From Myxococcales bacterium (GTDB lineage: Bacteria > Myxococcota_A > Polyangia > Palsa-1104 > JAEUJZ01), in assembly GCA_016794465.1 (NCBI GenBank), contig JAEUKA010000036.1, forward strand, positions 124,001 to 188,000: 64,000 nt of DNA, written 5' to 3'. Of the stretch, positions 43,514-51,678 are shown piece after piece; within the stretch, counting starts at the first letter, position 1, and every line of letters starts with the position of its first letter. The position numbers were made by a program, and so were the translations under genes. Under the pieces are notes generated by a model, which searched no databases, was not told the DNA's origin, and saw nothing but the letters and a program-made list of their open reading frames with translations.

Positions 43514-44413
43514 CTACTTCTTTGGCCGCATCGCTTTGAACAGGGTCTTGAGTCGCTCGCGATCGTAGCGGGTGTATTCGCTGAACTCCCCGGCCCCGGA
43601 CAGCCAGCTGCCGCCGTCGATGGTGACGCAGTCCCCGTTTTGGTAGGGGCTCGCGTCGCTCATTAGAAACACCGCCAGGTTGGCTAGCTCACTGTGGGCG
43701 CCGACCCGACCCATCGGGACTCGCTGCTCGGCCAGGCCTTCGATCATCGCCGCATCGGGGACGAGGCGCGACCAGGCACCCTCGGTGGGAAACGGCCCGG
43801 GTGCAATCGCGTTGCAGCGAATGCCGTAGATGCCCCACTCCACCGCAAGCGAGCGCGTCATCGCCAGCACGCCGGCCTTCGCACACGACGACGGCAGCAC
43901 AAACGCCGAGCCGGTCCACGCATACGGCGTCAGGATCGAAAGCACCGAGCCGGGCGCCCCGCGTGCGATAAGGTGCCGACCCACCGCGAGGGTGGTGTTG
44001 ACGCTGCCATAGAGCACAATCTTGACCACCGCGTCGAAGCCACCGACCGACAGATCCTCCGCCGCACAGAGAAAGTTGCCGGCGGCGTTGTTGATAAGAC
44101 CGTCGATCTTTCCATAGCTCTCGACGGTCTTGGCGACCAGCTGGGCGACCTGCTCGGCGTCGCGCACATCGCAAGGGATCGCGCCGGCCTTGCCTCCGAG
44201 TGAGCGCAGCTTCTCGGCTGCCTGGCCCAAGCGCTCGGGGCTGCGACCACAGATGACCACCTGCGCGCCGGCCTGACACAGCCCTTCGCTCATCGACAGG
44301 CCCAGGCCAGAGCCACCACCAGTGACCAAGATGACTTGGCCCTCGAGAAGGTCTTTGGAAAATACGGGCGCCTGACGAGGCGAACGGCTGGGTCGACTGG
44401 CTACGGTGGTCAT
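43514..44413 (-). CDS. 2,4-dienoyl-CoA reductase-like SDR oxidoreductase
   Basis: 299 residues. Rossmann motif TGGGSGLGLSM at 31-41 and NNAAGNF; the segment ILTPYAWTGSAFVLPSSCAKAGVLAMTRSLA has Ser at the position of the usual catalytic Tyr in YxxxK, exactly as in mitochondrial/peroxisomal 2,4-dienoyl-CoA reductases, whose catalytic Tyr lies upstream (PYAWTG here). EWGIYGIRCNAIAPGPFPTEGAWSRL also matches that group. It would reduce an unsaturated fatty acyl-CoA with NADPH during degradation of polyunsaturated chains. Second gene of a two-SDR operon (13-nt gap). Confidence 0.85.
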   Translation of the reverse strand: MTTVASRPSRSPRQAPVFSKDLLEGQVILVTGGGSGLGLSMSEGLCQAGAQVVICGRSPERLGQAAEKLRSLGGKAGAIPCDVRDAEQVAQLVAKTVESYGKIDGLINNAAGNFLCAAEDLSVGGFDAVVKIVLYGSVNTTLAVGRHLIARGAPGSVLSILTPYAWTGSAFVLPSSCAKAGVLAMTRSLAVEWGIYGIRCNAIAPGPFPTEGAWSRLVPDAAMIEGLAEQRVPMGRVGAHSELANLAVFLMSDASPYQNGDCVTIDGGSWLSGAGEFSEYTRYDRERLKTLFKAMRPKK

Positions 44414-44426
44414 GATGGGCTCCGGG

Positions 44427-45173
44427 TTACATCACCAAGCCGCCATCGACATCGATGGTCCGGCCGTTGAAGTAGTCGCACTCGATCGCGAACTTGACGG
44501 CGAGCCAGATGTCCTCGGGGACACCGACGCGACCGACCGGTACTGCGGCGACCAGGGCATCGCGGGCCTTCTGGTTCATGCCTTGGGTCATCGGCGTCTC
44601 GATCATGCCGGGGGCGATGGCGACGCAGCGAATGCCGAACGCGCCGAACTCGCGAGCCCAGGTGACAGAGTTGGCAGCGAGCGAGGCCTTGGCCGACACG
44701 TAGTTCGACTGGCCCCGGTTGCCGTACCGCGCGAGCGACGACATGTTGACGATCACGCCGGGACGACAGTCCGTCTCGACCATCTTGGCCACCACTTCCC
44801 GCACCATAAAGGTCGCGCCGTGGAGGTTGACGTTCAGCACCGCATTCCACTGCTCGGTCGACATCTTGACGACCGCGCCGGTGGCCTTGTCCTTCTTGAC
44901 CAGCAAGCCATCGCGCAGGATGCCGGCGTTGTTGACCAGGCCGTTGAGCCCGCCCATCACCCCGTGCGCCCACGCCACAAACGACTGCACATCGGCCTCG
45001 TCCGCCACATTGAGCCGACGACGATGCACACCGGCTGGCAGCTCGGCCAGCCCCGCCTCGTTGACATCACCTGCAGCGACCTGCGCCCCCGCCTCATGGA
45101 GCCGACGCACAAAGTGCGCGCCCATTCCCGCCGCGCCCCCGGTCACGATGATCTTCATATCACTTAGTCGCAT
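44427..45173 (-). CDS. SDR oxidoreductase, 3-oxoacyl-ACP reductase/hydroxyacyl-CoA dehydrogenase-like
   Basis: 248 residues from ATG 45173, with AAGGAG 7 nt upstream. Cofactor motif TGGAAGMGAHF near residue 11-21, NNAG, catalytic Ser in NMSSLARYG and YVSAK as the YxxxK pair. A complete classical SDR of the FabG-like type. With the dienoyl-CoA reductase-like enzyme downstream it suggests fatty acyl chain modification or degradation. Which cofactor is used cannot be told reliably. Upstream it is divergent from the PlsB-like acyltransferase. Confidence 0.87.
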   Translation of the reverse strand: MRLSDMKIIVTGGAAGMGAHFVRRLHEAGAQVAAGDVNEAGLAELPAGVHRRRLNVADEADVQSFVAWAHGVMGGLNGLVNNAGILRDGLLVKKDKATGAVVKMSTEQWNAVLNVNLHGATFMVREVVAKMVETDCRPGVIVNMSSLARYGNRGQSNYVSAKASLAANSVTWAREFGAFGIRCVAIAPGMIETPMTQGMNQKARDALVAAVPVGRVGVPEDIWLAVKFAIECDYFNGRTIDVDGGLVM

Positions 45174-45272
45174 GTGAGCTTCTCCTTGGAAGTGGATTGA
45201 AACGAGCGGCGGCAGCCTATCACCGAGCAGGACCCGCTGTATACAAACCACAAGCCCGCCTGCCCAGTTGGG

Positions 45273-46913
45273 ATGATACAATCCGTTCTCGTGTCAGGAT
45301 TTCAGCCCGTCACCGACTATCCGCTTCTCCGGTTTCGCCAAGAACGCCCCGCCATTGTGCAGGAGACAACCGAGCGCGCGCTGCAAGCTGTGCTGTCGGC
45401 CAGTGCCCCGGAGTACGTGATCAATGATGCGTGCCTGCAAGAGATTCGGCGGCTGTCCGAGAGCTCGGCGCAGGAGGAAGTCCGGGGGCTGTCGGACTGG
45501 AAGCGGCTGTGGCGCTCGATTGGCGGCAAGTCGCGTCGCGAGCTGGAGCATGACCTTCACGGGCTGATTGGCGACTACTGCGAGGACGTGGCCGGTGGCT
45601 TCAACCAGCAGGTCTACACGTTCGCAACCCGAGTGGTGCCGCCCGCACTGTCGCTGCTGCTCACGCCGGAGAGTCCGCTGCGGCTGCCGCTTCACATGCT
45701 TCAGCCCCAGAAGCTGCTGGAGCTTCTGGCCGAGCGCCTGATTGTGCAAGGTCCGCTCGATCACCTGCGGACGCTGGCGCAGAAAGGCACGCTGGTCTGT
45801 GTGCCAACGCACCTGTCGAACCTGGACTCGCCGGTCATGGGCTACGCGCTGCAAGCCTCGGGGCTGCCACCGACGACCTATGGCGCCGGCAAGAACCTGT
45901 TTACCAATCCGGTCCTCGGGTTTTTCATGCGCAACTGTGGCGCCTACCGAGTCGATCGGCGGATTCGTCACGAGCTGTACAAAGATGTCCTGAAGACCTA
46001 CTCGCAGGTGATCCTGGAGCGTGGCTATCACTCGATGTTCTTTCCGGGTGGCACGCGCTCGCGGTCGGGGCGGGTCGAGGGGCGGATCAAGCTGGGACTG
46101 CTCGGCACGTCGCTGACCGCCACGATCGAGGGGTTCCGCAGGCAGGCTGGCCTGTCGCGCGGTCCGGCGGTAAAGCCGATTTATATTGTGCCGGTGACCA
46201 TCAATCAGCAGCTGGTGCTCGAAGCCGAGACGCTGATTGCTGACTATCTGAAGGAAACCGGCAAAGCGCGCTTCATCATCGAGGACGACGAGTCGGCCCA
46301 GTGGCGCAAGGTGGTGGACTTCGTGCGGTCGACGATGACCCACACCGGCGCGATTGTGATCCGCTTTGGCGCGCCGATGGACGTGCTCGGTCACCGGGTG
46401 ACAGAGGCCGGCGAGTCGCTGGGACCGCACGGTCAACCCGTCGAGCTGGCCCGCTACTTCTGGGTCCACGGCAAGCCGCAAGCGCTGGCGCAGCGTGACG
46501 GGGAATACATGCAGCAGACCGGGGCCGCGATCGGGCGGGCCTACCGGCGGGAGACGGTGCTGCTGCCGACCCACCTGCTGGCGTCGGTGCTATGGAGACG
46601 AGTCTGTCAAGCGCTGCCGGGTATCGATCTGTACCGTCGCCTGCGCCAGCCGCTCGATCTGCATGTGCCGCACGCCGAGCTCCTGTCCGACATGGAGCGG
46701 CTGCAGAACCTGCTTCGTCACAAGCGGCATCACCTGGGACCGCGCGCAGATGGAACCCCGGAGCAGGTCGTGGAAGCCGCACTGGCCGCGTTTGGCAGCT
46801 ACCACACCGAGCCCGCTGCGCTGCGCACTCCATCGCAGGCTGTGACGGTGGGGGACCGACAGCTGCTGTACTACTACCAAAATCGAATCGAATCGCTGGG
46901 GGATGAGCAATGA
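45273..46913 (+). CDS. PlsB-like glycerol-3-phosphate acyltransferase
   Basis: 546 residues from ATG 45273; GTG 45291 is an alternative because an extended -10 (TGATACAAT) covers the ATG. Acyltransferase motif HLSNLD (His180-Asp185), NPVLGFFMRNCGAYRVDRR as motif II, and FPGGTRSRSGR (257-267) as motif III, close to the GPAT pattern with Gly in place of Glu; no membrane helices are obvious. Such enzymes start phospholipid synthesis by acylating glycerol-3-phosphate. The stop overlaps the next gene's ATG (ATGA), and that gene encodes a GpsA-like protein, the expected supplier of glycerol-3-phosphate. Confidence 0.86.
   Translation: MIQSVLVSGFQPVTDYPLLRFRQERPAIVQETTERALQAVLSASAPEYVINDACLQEIRRLSESSAQEEVRGLSDWKRLWRSIGGKSRRELEHDLHGLIGDYCEDVAGGFNQQVYTFATRVVPPALSLLLTPESPLRLPLHMLQPQKLLELLAERLIVQGPLDHLRTLAQKGTLVCVPTHLSNLDSPVMGYALQASGLPPTTYGAGKNLFTNPVLGFFMRNCGAYRVDRRIRHELYKDVLKTYSQVILERGYHSMFFPGGTRSRSGRVEGRIKLGLLGTSLTATIEGFRRQAGLSRGPAVKPIYIVPVTINQQLVLEAETLIADYLKETGKARFIIEDDESAQWRKVVDFVRSTMTHTGAIVIRFGAPMDVLGHRVTEAGESLGPHGQPVELARYFWVHGKPQALAQRDGEYMQQTGAAIGRAYRRETVLLPTHLLASVLWRRVCQALPGIDLYRRLRQPLDLHVPHAELLSDMERLQNLLRHKRHHLGPRADGTPEQVVEAALAAFGSYHTEPAALRTPSQAVTVGDRQLLYYYQNRIESLGDEQ
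45274..45282 (+). promoter_or_regulatory. Extended -10 candidate TGATACAAT
   Basis: TG-A-TACAAT overlaps the first ATG of the acyltransferase and is 8 nt before an in-frame GTG at 45291. If used, translation would start at the GTG and the mRNA would be leaderless. Confidence 0.35.
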
Positions 46914-48001
46914 CAGGCCTTCAAGTTGCGGTGATCGGCGGTGGACGCTGGGCCCGCGCACTCGCTGGATTCCTTCTTCACACTCAACGCCGCTCGCCCG
47001 ATCGCATCAGCCGGGTCCTGCACTACCGGCCCCCGCGAGAGCTGCTACGGGCTGCGCAGGAAGACACCCGCAGTGATCACGATGTCGCGCATACCGATGT
47101 TCCGGCGGCCATTGGAGAGGTCCCCGATGTCAGCGCGGCGGACTCTGCCCAGCAGGCTGAGCGCAAGCAAGTAACAGCCATCACGCTCGCGGATCTGTCG
47201 GCAGCCGAGGTGATCTTTTTGGCAGTGCCGGCGCCTTCGGTGCGCAAGGTGCTGGCGCTGGCGGCTCCATATCTGCACGGCGCGCAGACGCTGATTCACG
47301 CGATCGGTAGTGTGATTCCGGCCAGTGAGGAGTGTCCGCATACGACGCTCATCTCGCACGCGATTGCAGAGGAGACGCCGGTTCGCAAGATCGGGGTCTT
47401 GGCGGGTCCGGCGCTGGCTCCTGATCTGGAAGAGTTTGCACCGGCGGCGCTGGTCTGCGGCAGTCGCTTTGATGAGGTCGGCGCGCAGGCGATTCAGGTG
47501 CTGTCGGGACACTCGCTGCTCGTCTATACGACCCATGATCTGATTGGCGTCGAGCTGGCCCGGGCCGGTTCGTCGGTGATCGCGCTGGCGGCAGGGGTGG
47601 CCAACATCCTCGATCTGGGGACTCCGGCGCGGGCGATCCTGATCACCCGGGGTGCCGCCGAGTTTGCGCGGATCGCGGTCAAGCTGGGTGCAGAGGAGCG
47701 GACGTTCTTTGGTCTGGCTGGGGTGGGTGAGTTCGTCGCAGCGACGGAGCGCCGAGGATCTGCCGACTTCGAGCTGGGCCGGCTGCTGGGTCAGCGCGTA
47801 CCCCTGGCAGAGGCGCTCAAGCAGGTCGGCAGAGTGTGCGACGGTCCGGCGATGGTTCGTGAAGCCCACCTGCTCGGTCACAAGGTCCACGTGCGGACCT
47901 CGATCGTGTCGGCGCTGTATCAGCTGTTGCACGGAAAGTTCGATACCAAGGATGCCTTGATGGCGCTACTGTCGACGGACGTACACAACGAAAGGGAGTA
48001 G
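46910..48001 (+). CDS. GpsA-like glycerol-3-phosphate dehydrogenase homologue lacking catalytic Lys
   Basis: 363 residues. The family pattern is clear: N-terminal dinucleotide fold VAVIGGGRWARALAG, LAVPAPSVRKVL, then GVELARAGSSVIALAAGVANILDLG, ARAILITRGAAEFARIAVKLGA and FGLAGVGEFVA. In genuine GpsA the helix reads ELGGALKNVIA, with the catalytic Lys and Asn; here those positions are Ser221 and Ser222. The SRN-type substrate motif is also lost (RRGSADFELG). Redox catalysis is therefore doubtful. Its start overlaps the PlsB-like gene by 4 nt, so it is coexpressed with a glycerol-3-phosphate acyltransferase and might sense or channel the substrate. Confidence 0.82.
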   Translation: MTGLQVAVIGGGRWARALAGFLLHTQRRSPDRISRVLHYRPPRELLRAAQEDTRSDHDVAHTDVPAAIGEVPDVSAADSAQQAERKQVTAITLADLSAAEVIFLAVPAPSVRKVLALAAPYLHGAQTLIHAIGSVIPASEECPHTTLISHAIAEETPVRKIGVLAGPALAPDLEEFAPAALVCGSRFDEVGAQAIQVLSGHSLLVYTTHDLIGVELARAGSSVIALAAGVANILDLGTPARAILITRGAAEFARIAVKLGAEERTFFGLAGVGEFVAATERRGSADFELGRLLGQRVPLAEALKQVGRVCDGPAMVREAHLLGHKVHVRTSIVSALYQLLHGKFDTKDALMALLSTDVHNERE

Positions 48002-48005
48002 TCCA

Positions 48006-48218
48006 ATGTCACAGAAGCTCAATCCGCAGGGACGACGCAAGCTGCTCGTGGCGGCCATTGGGGTGGGCGCGCTCAATCTGGTCGGCTGCGGCAAGCTCGT
48101 ATCCGGCAACCTGATGGCGCCGCCACCGTGCGAAGTCGAGTTCACGCCCGGCTACTGCCAGCAGCTCGATGGCGGAACCGACGGCGGCAAAGACGGCGGC
48201 AGCAGCGATCTGAAGTAG
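48006..48218 (+). CDS. Small lipoprotein, Asp/Gly-rich tail
   Basis: 70 residues with AAAGGGAG before the ATG, 4 nt after the GpsA-like stop, so it ends the acyltransferase operon. Signal: RRKLLVAAIGVGALNLVGC, lipobox LVGC with Cys28. The mature 42 residues have PPCEVEFTPGYC (a possible disulfide) and a repetitive tail GGTDGGKDGGSSD. The tail resembles the acidic low-complexity regions of many myxobacterial lipoproteins. Function unknown. Repeat array B begins 6 nt after its stop. Confidence 0.72.
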   Translation: MSQKLNPQGRRKLLVAAIGVGALNLVGCGKLVSGNLMAPPPCEVEFTPGYCQQLDGGTDGGKDGGSSDLK

Positions 48219-48223
48219 CGGTT

Positions 48224-48352
48224 GGCATGGGTCTGACCCCTCCACGATCGACTCGATCTCCCGTTTGGCATGGGTCTGACCCCTCCACGATCGACTCGAT
48301 CTCCCGTTTGGCATGGGTCTGACCCCTATCAAACAGCGCGATGCGGTGTTTT
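48224..48352. repeat. Tandem 43-nt repeat array B in convergent gap
   Basis: Two identical units (48224-48266, 48267-48309) and a third whose second half diverges (48310-48352). Each contains GGGTCTGACCC, then CGATCGACTCGATC (dyad GATCGA-C/G-TCGATC) and the constant CTCCCGTTTGG. The same core and layout occur in array A at 9483-9727. It fills the gap between the lipoprotein gene and convergent maf. Confidence 0.9.
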
Positions 48353-48362
48353 GGCGAGCTGG

Positions 48363-48971
48363 CTATGGACTCCAGCTGGGCCAGTCCGCTGGCAGCAGAC
48401 CGGTAGCTCGCAGATCTTCCACCACGTTGCACAGCGGCAGTCCGACCACGTTGTCATAGCTGCCCGAGATCGCGCAGATGAAGGCAGCGAAGCGACCTTG
48501 GATGGCGTAGGCCCCTGCTTTGCCGCGCCACTCCTCGCTGCGCAGGTAGCCCACGATCTCTTGGTCCTGCAGGGCTCTCACCGTGACTTGGGTGGTCACT
48601 ACCCGACTCTGCTGCGAAAGCTGTCCATCGGCGAGCGGATGGCGGAGGTGATAGCCGGTCAGGACCTCGTGGGTCTTGCCAGAGAGCAGCTGGAGCATCT
48701 GCCGGGCGGCTCCCTCATGCGGGGGCTTGCCGAGCAGCGCACCCTCAATCGTCACAATCGTATCCGCCGCCAAGATGGGCGAGTCGCGCGGACAGAGCTT
48801 GGCCGCAGCCGCAGCCTTCTGCTCTGCCAGGCGCGTGACCAGGGCCGCAGGTGATTCCCCTATCTGCGGGGTTTCATCGATGTCCACAGGCCAGACACAG
48901 TGGGGAATCGCCGCTGCAGCCAGCATGTCGATTCGTCGCGGAGAAGCAGAAGCCAGCACCAACATCGCCAT
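48363..48971 (-). CDS. maf: Maf nucleotide pyrophosphatase (septum-formation inhibitor family)
   Basis: 202 residues from ATG 48971 (MAMLVLASASPRR); ATG 48965 is two codons later. Family marks: SASPRR at 8-13, DIDETP, AADTIVTIEGALLGKP with the catalytic Asp and Lys-Pro, and LSGKTHEVLTGYHL; the C-terminal YAIQGRFAAFICAISGSYDNVVGLPL is also typical. Maf proteins hydrolyse modified or canonical nucleoside triphosphates to monophosphates. The N-terminal part of the longer frame is not Maf-like. Convergent with the small lipoprotein gene through repeat array B. Confidence 0.9.
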   Translation of the reverse strand: MAMLVLASASPRRIDMLAAAAIPHCVWPVDIDETPQIGESPAALVTRLAEQKAAAAAKLCPRDSPILAADTIVTIEGALLGKPPHEGAARQMLQLLSGKTHEVLTGYHLRHPLADGQLSQQSRVVTTQVTVRALQDQEIVGYLRSEEWRGKAGAYAIQGRFAAFICAISGSYDNVVGLPLCNVVEDLRATGLLPADWPSWSP

Positions 48972-49082
48972 GGCCGCATCTATGCACGGAACGACCCCCC
49001 GGACAAGGCGCCGGGAACGTGATATTCTCCCTACGCTGCTCTTCCTATTTCCACAGATCGAGCAGCAGCAAGGTTTGCGCGC

Positions 49083-49925
49083 ATGGCCAGCACCGGCCCC
49101 ACAACAAGCGACCCCCTCTCTTTGTCCAGTAACACTCCCAAACAGCCCAGCGAGCATCCTATGGGTCACGGTCCTCCCGTCGACAGCCCTGCCGCTGCTC
49201 ACAAGTTTTCGACTCGGATCTTAAACGCTGGCTTCGTGTTCGCGTTGGTACTCGCGGCAGTCTGTCTCGTCTCTTCTGCGCTGTACCTTTACACCTTCCT
49301 TTCGACCACGATGTTCAAGATCGACGCACTCCTTGCGCGGGCGGGAACCCCGGGAGTCTCCGAGGTCTTGATTCAGCTCGGCATCAACGCCGCCCTGGTA
49401 TCCGCGCGGATGGCGCTGCTGTCCTGCGGAGTGTTCGTTGCGATGTCGTTCGGATTCCTCGGCTTCGGTCTGTTCCTGATTGGCGTCAAAGGAGACATGG
49501 AGGCAAGCGGCACCACAGAGACATTCGGATTCAAAGTAGCGCGGATGTCTCCGGGGGTGTTTGTGATGACGGGGACGCTCATCTTGGTCGGAATCTGTGT
49601 CACTCATCGCACTCCGTTTGACTATCGACTGGAACAGCCTGCCGCGACTCCTGCCAGTGGCGAAAAGGCCGCAGAGTCTGTGCTCAAAAGGCTGGCAGCC
49701 AGCGGTCCCAGTCCACTGCCAGGGACTCCGGCAGCATCAGCAGTAGTACCAACAGCACCGGCAACACCGACGACTCATCCGACCCTGGCAGCGAAGAAGC
49801 CGGACTCCCCAGCGGGAACCTCTGCACAGAAAGCGGCTCCTTCCCCGGCATCGCCAAGTCCCAGCAAGAGTGAGCCCGCTCCACCTCGCTCTGAGTATGA
49901 CGATCAGCTCCCCATCATCAGGTAA
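49083..49925 (+). CDS. Hypothetical three-helix membrane protein with Pro/Ala/Ser tail
   Basis: 280 residues. A 40-residue polar N-terminus precedes a membrane helix (about 49-72), a periplasmic loop with AGTPGVSEVLIQLGINAAL, two more helices (about 105-135 and 155-172) and a 105-residue Pro/Ala/Ser-rich tail ending in RSEYDDQLPIIR. No family recognised. It ends 7 nt before the zincin-like protein gene and is probably cotranscribed with it. Start: the ATG at 49083 has AAGG about 10 nt upstream. Confidence 0.7.
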   Translation: MASTGPTTSDPLSLSSNTPKQPSEHPMGHGPPVDSPAAAHKFSTRILNAGFVFALVLAAVCLVSSALYLYTFLSTTMFKIDALLARAGTPGVSEVLIQLGINAALVSARMALLSCGVFVAMSFGFLGFGLFLIGVKGDMEASGTTETFGFKVARMSPGVFVMTGTLILVGICVTHRTPFDYRLEQPAATPASGEKAAESVLKRLAASGPSPLPGTPAASAVVPTAPATPTTHPTLAAKKPDSPAGTSAQKAAPSPASPSPSKSEPAPPRSEYDDQLPIIR

Positions 49926-49932
49926 GTCCAGT

Positions 49933-51528
49933 ATGTCAACACGCCGGTTCCGGAATGCCCTTGCGAGTCTGGCTCTGGGAGTTCCGCTGTGGACAGCCAG
50001 TATTTTAGGAGTCAGTCTGCCGTCTCTGTCTGCGCAGGCCCAGGTGGAAGCAGACATCGAGTCCTGGGTCAGCAAAGCAGAGTCTCTGCTGGCGCAAGAG
50101 AAGTCCCAGCCCGCCCTGCGTTCCCAGAGAGTCGCCGCATTTTCAGAGTCGGCCCGCCTGCTCGCGCAGCGACTGGCAACAGTTCCCGAACAGAGTGGTG
50201 CGTATCCGGTACAGCTGTTCCGAATCGGCCTGTATCTGTACTTATCGGAAGCTCCTGCCGACGCGCAGATCATCTTGACAGAGTGTCAGCGTCATCCGCA
50301 GCTGCACAGTCCGCAAGCCGTGTGGAAAGGCCAGCCGATCGCGACCCACCTTCGCACGTTCACCGGAGTCCGCATCTTCGCAGCCAGTGATCAGGGCAGC
50401 GGTCTGCCGGTTGGCGAAGGCGCGGTGGAAGGGGGGATGCGACTGTGGGCGCATAGCTCGAAAGGGTCGATCCGTCCGGCGAAGCTTCCGACTACTGAGA
50501 CTCCGTTTTCACCAGCGGAACAGCGCCTGCTTCGATCTCGCATCGGACAGACACGCTTTGCCCAGTCCGCCCAGCAGCTGGCGACATCACTTCTGAAGCC
50601 GCTGGGAACGCCTGTGACCGCTGTGGACGAGCGCATTGTGGTCGCAGCCCTGGGTCAAAGAGACGATACCGATCAGCTGGCGAAGGAGCTATCGCGCATC
50701 CAGCAGCGACTGTGGACGAAGTTCTTCGAGCGGCGTGATCCACCGCCGCTGCTGGTGGTGTACGCAAACCTTGGCCCAGGCTATGACGAGGAGTCGGCGC
50801 GCAGTCTGTCGATGGCCGTACATGGTCGTCCGTCCGCCGATCGCGAGGGCTACTACTCTCCGCTGGATCGCAGCTTGGTCTTGCGCAAAGGAATCGCGGG
50901 CGACAGCGGCAGACTGTTCCTAGGAACTGCCATTCATGAGCTGGCGCATGCCTTGATCGATGTCGATGCACCGCAGACTCCGCACTGGCTGAACGAAGGA
51001 ATGGCGGCGCTGCTGGAAGAGCAAGACATCGTGGGGCAGCCCATCGACAACTACCGGCTGTATGATCTGCTCCTTGCGCAAAAGCAGAGTCTGCCTGTCT
51101 CGGTCCGCAGCGTCGTGGCCGGACAAGCGCCCGCTGATCCTCGGCTGCGTGATGCCATGTCGCGATACATCACCCTGTGGGTGTATACGCAGCGCGGAGA
51201 AGGAGCACTTCGCAAGCTCTATGGCTCGCTGCGGAAGTCCCCCAAACAGGCTGCGCAGCCCCTGCTCGCCACTCTGCTCGGAGTCCCAGCGGAGCAGCTT
51301 GATGACAAGTTTCAGGAGTTCCTCAAGTCCCGCAACGTGGCAGAACTCGACCAGCGCTGGGGGGCGATAAAGCCGATGGAGCTGTCCGCACCGACAGACT
51401 CGATCCATCCAGCAGGTCCGAGTCATATGAAAGGTGAAGGTAGCGGCCCAGTGATGCAGATGCAGCAGCGACAGCAAGGACCGAGTCAACAGCTGCTCCA
51501 GCGATTTCAGCAGCTGCAACAGCAGTAG
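49933..51528 (+). CDS. Secreted zincin-type metallopeptidase-like protein
   Basis: 531 residues from ATG 49933, 7 nt after the previous stop. A signal peptide covers about 1-37 (RRFRNALASLALGVPLWTASILGVSLPSLSAQAQ). The central region is predicted helical. The zinc motif HELAH (His335, Glu336, His339) is followed by WLNEGMAALLEE with Glu355 as third ligand, a gluzincin arrangement like DUF1570/peptidase_MA-like proteins. The tail is Gln-rich (MQMQQRQQGPSQQLLQRFQQLQQQ split by other residues). It should act in the periplasm or outside, substrate unknown; paired with the membrane protein upstream. Confidence 0.82.
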   Translation: MSTRRFRNALASLALGVPLWTASILGVSLPSLSAQAQVEADIESWVSKAESLLAQEKSQPALRSQRVAAFSESARLLAQRLATVPEQSGAYPVQLFRIGLYLYLSEAPADAQIILTECQRHPQLHSPQAVWKGQPIATHLRTFTGVRIFAASDQGSGLPVGEGAVEGGMRLWAHSSKGSIRPAKLPTTETPFSPAEQRLLRSRIGQTRFAQSAQQLATSLLKPLGTPVTAVDERIVVAALGQRDDTDQLAKELSRIQQRLWTKFFERRDPPPLLVVYANLGPGYDEESARSLSMAVHGRPSADREGYYSPLDRSLVLRKGIAGDSGRLFLGTAIHELAHALIDVDAPQTPHWLNEGMAALLEEQDIVGQPIDNYRLYDLLLAQKQSLPVSVRSVVAGQAPADPRLRDAMSRYITLWVYTQRGEGALRKLYGSLRKSPKQAAQPLLATLLGVPAEQLDDKFQEFLKSRNVAELDQRWGAIKPMELSAPTDSIHPAGPSHMKGEGSGPVMQMQQRQQGPSQQLLQRFQQLQQQ

Positions 51529-51678
51529 GGTCTGCCCAGCGGCACCTCTGTCCCCGCAGCCTTCGTCAACCAACCGCCTTCGATCTTCACCACGCCTTTT
51601 CATCTTCATCGCTTGCGGTGTGTAGCCAGCGGCGATTCCGCGTGCGACTCTGCCCAAGTTTTGTTACATGCAGCCGCG

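Noticed and set aside
48224..48352. CRISPR-like or protein-coding repeat
   Set aside because: Two identical units without spacers; open frames there have no start signals.
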